Source of the DNA: Rhodospirillales bacterium
GTDB lineage: Bacteria > Pseudomonadota > Alphaproteobacteria > Reyranellales > Reyranellaceae
Length of the DNA stretch: 36,042 nt
Assembly (NCBI GenBank): GCA_016185145.1
Contig: JACPOB010000151.1
Location: forward strand, 1 to 36,042
Direction of reading: 5' to 3'
In this document: piece after piece, positions 30,023 to 36,042 of the stretch
Numbering within the stretch: the first letter of the stretch is position 1
Layout of the letters: each line of letters starts with the position of its first letter
Program-made: the position numbers and the translations under genes
The notes under the pieces: generated by a model
Database searches by the model: none
What the model saw: only the letters and a program-made list of their open reading frames with translations
What the model was told of the DNA's origin: nothing

Positions 30023-32179
30023 TCAACCCGCCAGCTTCACCCATTCCTCTTCCGTCAGGATCTGGACGCCGAGTTCGGCGGCCTTGCGGGCCTTGGAGCC
30101 GGCGTTCTCGCCGACCACGACCAGGCTGGTCTTCTTCGACACCGAATCGGTGACCTTGGCGCCGAGTTCTTCGGCGCGCGCCTTGGCGGCGTCGCGGGTC
30201 ATCGATGAAAGCTCGCCGGTGAAGACCACGATCTTGTCCTTGAGCTTGGCGTCGGCCGCCACGACGCGGCGCGCGACGGCCTCGACGGTGAGCTGCTTGC
30301 GCAGGTCGCGGATCACCTCGACGTTGTGGCCCTCGCTGAAGAAGGCGCACATCGCATCGGCCGTGGTGACGCCGATCTGCTCGACATTGCACAGCCTTCC
30401 GTAGCTCTCCCCGACCTCGGCCGCGGCCTTCTCCTTCTTGACGTCGTCCGGCTTCTTCTTGCGCTCCTTGGCGGCCTTCAGCATCTCATCGAGCCAGACA
30501 TCGACGTCGCCATACTCCTGCGCCAGGATCTTGGCGGTGGCCTCGCCGATCAGCGGAATGCCGATGGCGTTGATGAAGCGGTCGAGCGAAATGGTCCGGC
30601 GCGCCTCGACCGCCGACATCAGGTTGCGCACCGAGAGGTCGCCCCAACCCTCGCGCCTTTTTATCTCGTCGATCTTTCCGGGCAGCCGGAAGATGTCGCC
30701 CGGCACCTTGAGCAGGCCGTCGCGATGGAAGTTCTCGATGTGCGTGCCGCCCAGCCCCTCTATGTCGAAGCAGTTGCGCGACACGAAGTAGCGCAGCCGC
30801 TCGACCTGTTGGAACGGGCATTCAAGCCCTCCCGAGCAGCGCCGCACCACGCCGCCCTCCTCGCTCGCCACCTTGGTCTCGAGGGGGCATGGGCAATGGG
30901 TGGGGAAGTGGAACTTCTCCGTCTTCTTCGGCCGCTCCTCCGGCACGAATCCCAGGATCTGCGGGATGACGTCGCCGGCGCGCTGCACCACGACCATGTC
31001 GCCGACGCGCACGTCCAGCCGCTCGATCTCGTCGGCATTGTGCAGGGAGGCGCGCGCCACCATGACACCGCCGACATTGACGGGCTCGAGATCGGCCACC
31101 GGAGTCAGCGCGCCGGTGCGGCCGACCTGGATCAAGATGCCGTTCAGCCGCGTGCGCGCCTGCTCGGCCGGGAACTTGTGGGCGATCGCCCAGCGCGGTG
31201 CACGGCTGACGAAGCCCAGGCGCTCCTGCCAGTCGATGCGGTCGACCTTGTAGACGACGCCGTCGATGTCATAGGGCAGCGACGGCCGCTCGACGCCCAT
31301 CTTCTTGTAGAAGGCCCGCACCTCCTCCGGCGTGCGGCAGAGCTGCGACAACGGGTTGACGTGGAAGCCCCAGCCCTTGAGCAGCTTCAGGTACTCGCTG
31401 TGGGTCTTCCACGAGCGCGGCTCGGCCTCGCCCCAGGCATAGGCGAAGAAACGCAACGGCCGCTTGGCGGTGATCTCGGGATCGAGCTGGCGCAGCGAGC
31501 CCGCGGCGGCATTGCGCGGGTTGGCGAAGGTCTTCTCGCCGGCCGCCTCCTGGCGCTTGTTCATCTCCTGGAAGGCATGGCGCTCCATGTAGATCTCGCC
31601 GCGCACGTCGAACGCCGTGGGGAACCTGCCCTTCAGCTTGTGCGGGATGTCCTTCACCGTCTTGAGGTTGGCGGTGACGTCCTCGCCGGTCGTCCCATCG
31701 CCGCGCGTGGCGCCGACGGTGAACACGCCGTCCTCGTAGCGCAGGCTGATCGACAGTCCGTCGATCTTGGGCTCGCAGGCGAGCGCGATCTCGTCGTCGG
31801 GCTTGAGGTCGGTCTCGCGTTCCAGCGAGCGCCGCAGCCTGTCCAGAAAGCCCTGCAGCTCCTCGTCGGTGAAGGCGTTGTCCAGCGACAGCATCGGCCG
31901 GCCATGGCGGACCTTGGCGAAGGCCGTGGTCGGCGTCGGCGCCACCTGCTGCGTCGGGCTGAGCAGGTCGACGAGCTGAGGGAAGCGCGCCTCGATCGCC
32001 TTCAGGCGCTGACGCAGCTTGTCGTAGTCGGCGTCGGAGATCTCGGGCGAATCCTGCTCGTGATAGAGCTTGTCGTGGTGCTTGATCTCTTCGCCGAGCC
32101 GCTTGTGCTCACCGCGCGCCTGGCGCAGGGTGAGATCGTCGACGGCGACGGCAGCGACGACCTTGGCGGCACGAGACAT
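30023..32179 (-). CDS. ligA: NAD+-dependent DNA ligase
   Basis: Replicative and repair ligase of 718 residues that seals nicks using NAD+. The adenylation Lys138 lies in EPKIDGLSISLRYEDG (KxDG); the Ia domain carries HDKLYHEQDSPEISDADYDKL for NMN binding. OB fold, zinc finger (HCPCPLETKV...RRCSGGLECPFQQVERLRYF), helix-hairpin-helix region and BRCT domain (about 640-718: KDKIVVFTGELSSMTRD...GAKVTDSVSKKTSLVVVGE) follow. The first zinc-binding pair reads C-P-C instead of C-x2-C. ATG 32179 has AGGAG nine bases upstream. Ten bases after recN; same operon. Confidence 0.97.
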   Translation of the reverse strand: MSRAAKVVAAVAVDDLTLRQARGEHKRLGEEIKHHDKLYHEQDSPEISDADYDKLRQRLKAIEARFPQLVDLLSPTQQVAPTPTTAFAKVRHGRPMLSLDNAFTDEELQGFLDRLRRSLERETDLKPDDEIALACEPKIDGLSISLRYEDGVFTVGATRGDGTTGEDVTANLKTVKDIPHKLKGRFPTAFDVRGEIYMERHAFQEMNKRQEAAGEKTFANPRNAAAGSLRQLDPEITAKRPLRFFAYAWGEAEPRSWKTHSEYLKLLKGWGFHVNPLSQLCRTPEEVRAFYKKMGVERPSLPYDIDGVVYKVDRIDWQERLGFVSRAPRWAIAHKFPAEQARTRLNGILIQVGRTGALTPVADLEPVNVGGVMVARASLHNADEIERLDVRVGDMVVVQRAGDVIPQILGFVPEERPKKTEKFHFPTHCPCPLETKVASEEGGVVRRCSGGLECPFQQVERLRYFVSRNCFDIEGLGGTHIENFHRDGLLKVPGDIFRLPGKIDEIKRREGWGDLSVRNLMSAVEARRTISLDRFINAIGIPLIGEATAKILAQEYGDVDVWLDEMLKAAKERKKKPDDVKKEKAAAEVGESYGRLCNVEQIGVTTADAMCAFFSEGHNVEVIRDLRKQLTVEAVARRVVAADAKLKDKIVVFTGELSSMTRDAAKARAEELGAKVTDSVSKKTSLVVVGENAGSKARKAAELGVQILTEEEWVKLAG

Positions 32180-32188
32180 CGTTTGCTC

Positions 32189-33868
32189 CTAACCTGCCGC
32201 CGCCAGCAGCCGGTCGGCCGCGGCGCGCGCCTCGGCCGTGACCTCCGCTCCCGACAGCATGCGGGCAATCTCCTCGCGGCGGCCCTTGGCGTCCAGGGCC
32301 AACACATCGGTGCTGGCCGCACTCCGGGTCGTGGTCTTGCGGATCAGCCAGTGCCTGTCGGCCACGGCCGCGACCTGCGGCGAGTGCGTGACCACCAGCA
32401 CCTGCACGTCCTTGGCCAGCCGCTTCAGGCGCTCGCCGACCGCGGCCGCCGTTGCGCCGCCGATGCCCGAATCGACCTCGTCGAACACGATGGTCGGCGC
32501 ATCGCCGACCTTGGCCAGGCAGACCTTCAGCGCCAGGAGGAAACGTGACAGCTCGCCGCCCGAGGCGATACGTGCGATCGGCGCCGGCGGCGTGCCGGGA
32601 TTGGTGGCGACGGTGAACTGCACGCGGTCAGTGCCGTTCTCCGACCATTCGGTCTCGGCCAGGGGCGCGAGATCGGTGACGAACTTGGCCTTCTCCAGCT
32701 TGAGCGGTCCCAGCTCGGCGGCGACCGCCTTGTCGAGCCGCGCCGCACCCTTGCGCCGGGCGGCGGACTGGGCCTCGGCTGTGGCGACGTAGGAGGCGCG
32801 CGCCACCTTTGCCTCATTGGCGAGACGCTTGAGGCCCGCCTCGCCGTCGTCCAGCGCCGCCAGTTGCGCGACGAAGCGCTCGGCGAGCGCCGCCAGCTCC
32901 GGCACCGTGACATTGTGCTTGCGCGCCGCCGCGCGCAGCGCGAACAGGCGTTCCTCGACCTTCTCCAGCCGCGTGGGCTCGAAGTCCAGGGCCGCCTGCG
33001 CCGCTTCGAGCTGGGCCTGCGCCTCGGTCGCTTCGCTGAGCGCCCGGTCGAGCGCCGCGAGCGCGGTATCGAGCCGTCCCATCGCCTTGTCGATATTGCG
33101 CTCGACCAGCCGATGCGCATTGCGCAGCGCGCCGACCGCACCACGGCCGTGCTCGAGCTCCGCCATCGCCTGGGTCACCGCCTCGCCGAGCGCGCTGCCG
33201 GCGCGCAGGAGCTGGCGCTCCTCGGCGAGCTTTTCCTCGTCGTCAGGCTTGGGCGACAGCGCCTCCAGCTCCTTCACCGCGTGGCGCAGGAAATCCTCGT
33301 CGCGCCGCGCCGCGGCGGCGGCCGCTTCGGCGTCGGCGCGCGCCTGCTCGGCGGCCCGCCAGGCATGCCAGGCCGCGCGCACCGCGTCGGCCTGCTTTTC
33401 GAGCCCGGCGAAGGCATCGAGCGAGGCGCGATGCGTGCCCACATCCAGCAAGCCGTGCTGTTCCATCTGGCCCTGGATCTCGACCAGCGTGTCGCCCAAA
33501 CGGCGCAGCAGCGCCACCGAGGCCGGCTGGTCATTGACGAAGGCTCGGCCGCGGCCGTCGGCGCCGACGAGGCGCCGCAGGGTCAGCACGTCATCGTCCT
33601 CCAGGCCCTGCTCGGCCAGCACCGCATGCGCCGGATGATCCTTGGGCAGGTCGAAGGAGGCCGCCACCGAGGCCTGCGCCGCGCCGCGCCGCACCGCCGC
33701 CGATTCGGCACGGTTGCCCAGCGCCAGGCCGAGCGCATCGATCAGGATGGACTTGCCGGCGCCGGTCTCGCCAGTCAGCGCCCCCAGGCCGCCGCCGCGC
33801 GAGCGCACGAAGTCGAGGTCGAGCTTCTCGATCAGCACGAAGTCGCGGATCGAAAGCGAGACCAGCAT
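32189..33868 (-). CDS. recN: DNA repair protein RecN
   Basis: SMC-like ATPase of 559 residues that works on double-strand breaks. N-terminal head LVSLSIRDFVLIEKLDLDF with Walker A TGETGAGKS, followed by VNDQPASVALLRRLGDTLVEIQGQMEQHGLLD, a pair of Ala/Glu-rich coiled-coil arms (about 150-370), and the C-terminal head with signature ASGGELSRFLLALK and Walker B TIVFDEVDSGIGGATAAAV. All catalytic motifs are intact and length is normal. Start ATG at 33868, six bases after the bamD stop, so translation is closely linked. Confidence 0.97.
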   Translation of the reverse strand: MLVSLSIRDFVLIEKLDLDFVRSRGGGLGALTGETGAGKSILIDALGLALGNRAESAAVRRGAAQASVAASFDLPKDHPAHAVLAEQGLEDDDVLTLRRLVGADGRGRAFVNDQPASVALLRRLGDTLVEIQGQMEQHGLLDVGTHRASLDAFAGLEKQADAVRAAWHAWRAAEQARADAEAAAAAARRDEDFLRHAVKELEALSPKPDDEEKLAEERQLLRAGSALGEAVTQAMAELEHGRGAVGALRNAHRLVERNIDKAMGRLDTALAALDRALSEATEAQAQLEAAQAALDFEPTRLEKVEERLFALRAAARKHNVTVPELAALAERFVAQLAALDDGEAGLKRLANEAKVARASYVATAEAQSAARRKGAARLDKAVAAELGPLKLEKAKFVTDLAPLAETEWSENGTDRVQFTVATNPGTPPAPIARIASGGELSRFLLALKVCLAKVGDAPTIVFDEVDSGIGGATAAAVGERLKRLAKDVQVLVVTHSPQVAAVADRHWLIRKTTTRSAASTDVLALDAKGRREEIARMLSGAEVTAEARAAADRLLAAAG

Positions 33869-33874
33869 GCAGGG

Positions 33875-34690
33875 TCAGAACAGGCCGAAGAACCAGCCGC
33901 GCTTTTCGTCGGATGGCGCAGGCGTGCCCTCACCGGTCATCAGGTAGTAGCTGTCCTGGTACCATTCACTGCCCGGGAAGTTGTAGCCCAGTACCGCGGC
34001 CGTCTCCTGCGCCTCCTGCTTCACGCCGAGCGACAGGTAGCTTTCGACCAGGCGGTGCAGCGCCTCGGGCACGTGCGTGGTCGTCTGGTAGCGCTCGATC
34101 ACCACGCGATAGCGGTTGATGGCGCCGACATATTGCTGGTTGCTCTGGTAGTAGCGGCCGACCGCCATCTCCTTGCCGGCGAGATGGTCGATGGCGAGCT
34201 CGACCTTGAGGCGCGCGTCGCGGGCATAGGGCGATTCGGGGAAGCGCTTCACCACCTCGGCGAGCGCGTCCAGCGCCTGCTGCGTCATGCGCTGGTCGCG
34301 GCCGACGTCGGAGATCTGCTCGTAGAAGCAGAGCGCCTTCAGGTAGTAGGCGTACGGGATGTCGCGATGGCCGGGATGGAGCTGGATGAAGCGGTCCAGC
34401 GCGATGACAGCCTCGTCGTACTTGTTCGACTGGTAATAGGCGAAGGCAGCCATGATCTGCGCCTTGGTCGCCCAAACCGAATAGGGATGCTGGCGATCGA
34501 CTTCCTCGAAGCCCTTCGCAGCAGCCTTGTAGTTCTGCGTGCCGAGGTCATCGAGGGCGCGGTTGTACAGCACCTCCACCGGCTGCTCGACATAGTTCTT
34601 GTCGTCGTCCGAGGAACCGCAGCCGGAAAGCGTGAGCGTCGCGACCGCCAAGGCAAATCCAGTGGTGAAAACCGCTTTCCACATACCCAT
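33875..34690 (-). CDS. bamD: Outer-membrane assembly lipoprotein BamD
   Basis: Essential lipoprotein of the BAM complex that inserts beta-barrel proteins, such as the porin and autotransporter in this window, into the outer membrane. The lipobox LSGC puts the acylated Cys at residue 24. Five TPR-like repeats follow (VLYNRALDDLGTQNYKAAAKGFEEVDRQHPYSVWATKAQIMAAFAYYQSNKYDEAVIALDRFIQLHPGHRDIPYAYYLKALCFYEQI...). Length 271 residues is typical. The start may be ATG 34690 or ATG 34684. A terminator lies between ftsZ and this gene, so a promoter of its own is likely (TATAAA-like box near 34715). Confidence 0.96.
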   Translation of the reverse strand: MGMWKAVFTTGFALAVATLTLSGCGSSDDDKNYVEQPVEVLYNRALDDLGTQNYKAAAKGFEEVDRQHPYSVWATKAQIMAAFAYYQSNKYDEAVIALDRFIQLHPGHRDIPYAYYLKALCFYEQISDVGRDQRMTQQALDALAEVVKRFPESPYARDARLKVELAIDHLAGKEMAVGRYYQSNQQYVGAINRYRVVIERYQTTTHVPEALHRLVESYLSLGVKQEAQETAAVLGYNFPGSEWYQDSYYLMTGEGTPAPSDEKRGWFFGLF

Positions 34691-34734
34691 TCGAAACCTG
34701 TTGCGCCGGCGCGTTTATATCACCGCCGGGGCAG

Positions 34735-34762
34735 AAAAAAGAGGGGCCGCGACGGGCCCCTC
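34735..34762 (-). terminator. Intrinsic terminator of ftsZ
   Basis: GAGGGGCC (34741-34748) pairs with GGCCCCTC (34755-34762); on the minus strand the stem is followed by TTTTTT (34740-34735). It ends the ftsZ transcript before bamD. Confidence 0.92.
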
Positions 34763-34793
34763 AAGTGATGCGTGGAGAACTTGCAGGCCTACG

Positions 34794-36042
34794 TCAGTTG
34801 GCTTGCCGACGCAGGAAAGCGGGAATCTGCAGGTCGTCGTCATCTCGCGCAGGCTTGGCGCGCTCGGTGACGTCGAGATTGATCGAGGCCTGCGCCGGAG
34901 CCGGCCGCGGCACGGGCTTGGGAGCCACCGCCACGACGTTCTCGGGCACCGGCCGCGGTGCCACCGGTTCGACCTGAGGCGGCGCCACCGGCTTGGGTGC
35001 GGCAAACGCGCCGGTGATGCGCTGGAACAGGTTCGGCGCACGGCTCTCGCTGGCCGGACGCGCGGCAACCGGTCGCGCGATGGGCTCGGTGGCCCGCACC
35101 GCCGGCTTGGCCGCCGGACGGCTGACGCGCCAGTCGTTCTCGTCGACCAGCGGACGCGGCGGCACAGCGGCGGGCGCCGGCGCGGCGGCGGAAGCCGCAA
35201 TCGGCGGCGCGGCAGGTGCAATCGGCGCGACGGGCGCCGGCGCCATGACGGGAGCCGGTGCGGGCGCCGGTTCCGGCGCCGCAACGATCTGAACCGGAAT
35301 CGGCATCTCGGCCGCGACCGGCATCGGCGCCACCGGCGGCGGCGCGATGGGCGCGGCGACCGGCGCGGGAGCCGGAGCAGCCGCCGCAGGCGCCATCGCC
35401 GGCGGAGCGGCGACCATGGGCGTGATCGGCGGTGCTGCCGGTACGGGAGCGGCGGGGACCGCAGCCGCGGCGGCCGGCATGGCGACGCGTCCCATCGGCG
35501 GCGCGGCCGGACGGCTGAGCGCCGGCTGGCCGGTCTGCACCGGGCGGTTCATGTCGAGCGACAGGTAGTTCGGCGCCGGTTGCTGGCTCGCCATGGCGGC
35601 GATGCCGGTGGCGACCACCGATACACGCATGCGGCCCTGCATCGTGGCGTCGAAGGTCGAGCCGAAGATGATGTTGGCGTCGGCGTCGACTTCCTCGCGG
35701 ATGCGGTTGGCCGCCTCGTCGACTTCGTGCAGGGTCATATCGAGGCCGCCGGTGATGTTGATGAGCACGCCCTTGGCGCCCTTCATCGAATGATCTTCCA
35801 GCAGCGGGTTGGAGATCGCGCTCTCGGCCGCGACGCGGCTGCGATCCTGGCCCTCGGCCTCGCCGGTGCCCATCATCGCCTTGCCCATCTCGCCCATGAC
35901 GGTGCGGATGTCGGCGAAGTCGAGGTTGATCAGGCCGGGCATGACCATGAGGTCGGTGACGCCGCGCACGCCCATGTGCAGCACGTCGTCGGCCATCTTG
36001 AAGGCGTCGGCGAAGGTCGTCTTCTCGTTGGCGATCTTGAAC
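34794..36042 (-). CDS. ftsZ: Cell division protein FtsZ (5' part outside window)
   Basis: Tubulin-like GTPase that builds the division ring; the N-terminal GTP-binding half is outside the window. The fragment begins with FKIANEKTTFADAFKMADDVLHMGV, then the T7 catalytic loop GLINLDFADIRTVM, GKAMMGTGEAEGQDRSRVAAESAISNPLLED and MTLHEVDEAANRIREEVDADANIIFGSTFDATMQGRMRVSVVATGI. After that comes a very long Pro/Ala-rich linker of about 240 residues, and the conserved C-terminal peptide DDDDLQIPAFLRRQ that binds FtsA and ZipA-type anchors. The long linker is a known alphaproteobacterial trait. No in-frame defects. Confidence 0.97.
   Translation of the reverse strand, partial: FKIANEKTTFADAFKMADDVLHMGVRGVTDLMVMPGLINLDFADIRTVMGEMGKAMMGTGEAEGQDRSRVAAESAISNPLLEDHSMKGAKGVLINITGGLDMTLHEVDEAANRIREEVDADANIIFGSTFDATMQGRMRVSVVATGIAAMASQQPAPNYLSLDMNRPVQTGQPALSRPAAPPMGRVAMPAAAAAVPAAPVPAAPPITPMVAAPPAMAPAAAAPAPAPVAAPIAPPPVAPMPVAAEMPIPVQIVAAPEPAPAPAPVMAPAPVAPIAPAAPPIAASAAAPAPAAVPPRPLVDENDWRVSRPAAKPAVRATEPIARPVAARPASESRAPNLFQRITGAFAAPKPVAPPQVEPVAPRPVPENVVAVAPKPVPRPAPAQASINLDVTERAKPARDDDDLQIPAFLRRQAN

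Noticed and set aside
30326..32548. Plus-strand frame of 740 codons opposite ligA and recN
   Set aside because: Antisense shadow crossing two well-identified genes; no start signal or domain.

Overview
The window is GC-rich, densely coded DNA from an alphaproteobacterium. The right-hand block ftsZ, bamD, recN, ligA (minus strand) is the tail of the alphaproteobacterial division and cell-wall cluster, with the alphaproteobacterial FtsZ tail (a long Pro/Ala linker ending in a DDLQIPAFLRRQ-type peptide). The rest is the mix of MFS, amidase, thioesterase, FAD-monooxygenase and ABC-uptake genes seen in soil Rhodospirillales/Hyphomicrobiales. A Reyranella-like genome is a reasonable guess, but only inference. 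I see no rRNA, tRNA, CRISPR array, transposase or phage gene.

Layout. 1-2445 (minus): the first 815 residues of a large secreted autotransporter. Its N-terminal part looks like a pepsin-type aspartic peptidase; the beta-barrel lies outside the window. 2600-4331 (minus): a stand-alone acyl carrier protein and an MDR-type NADP oxidoreductase, separated by a palindromic element. 4408-7183: an RcnB-like secreted protein, a glycosyltransferase overlapping a MarR regulator, and a divergent glutathione S-transferase whose promoter carries two 12-bp MarR-like operators exactly 20 bp apart. 7202-9653 (plus): alpha/beta hydrolase, DUF4406-like protein and MFS permease. 9714-11233: an SDR remnant with its catalytic core deleted, then two tandem paralogous hot-dog thioesterases of identical length. 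11326-14624 (minus): MBL-fold protein, FAD monooxygenase, DUF2783 and GNAT acetyltransferase, the last three joined by ATGA overlaps. 14722-15738 (minus): an HtrA-like protein with all three catalytic positions changed. 15833-24671 (plus): UvrD helicase, an ABC uptake operon (binding protein, fused two-domain permease, ATPase), prmA and an amidase. 24751-28547: DUF1127 protein, divergent aminopeptidase P, and convergent D-cysteine desulfhydrase. 28960-29901 (plus): an OmpA-type porin with its own terminator. 30023-36042 (minus): ligA, recN, bamD and partial ftsZ, with no lpxC between ftsZ and bamD.

A second layer of organisation is a set of long, often nested, palindromic repeats that sit almost exactly at gene ends (about 3107-3297, 7935-8044, 9620-9712, 11236-11326, 13603-13667, 14645-14715, 19504-19594, 27380-27505, 29954-30022). 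Several intrude on coding or translation signals: one forms the C-terminus of the MFS protein, one carries a 47-codon frame that keeps two ATGA couplings intact, one blurs the permease start, and one lies 8 bp before the monooxygenase start.

The most unusual single gene is the autotransporter with a pepsin-like N-terminal domain. The repeat-mediated remodelling of operons and the paired MarR operator are the next most worthwhile leads.
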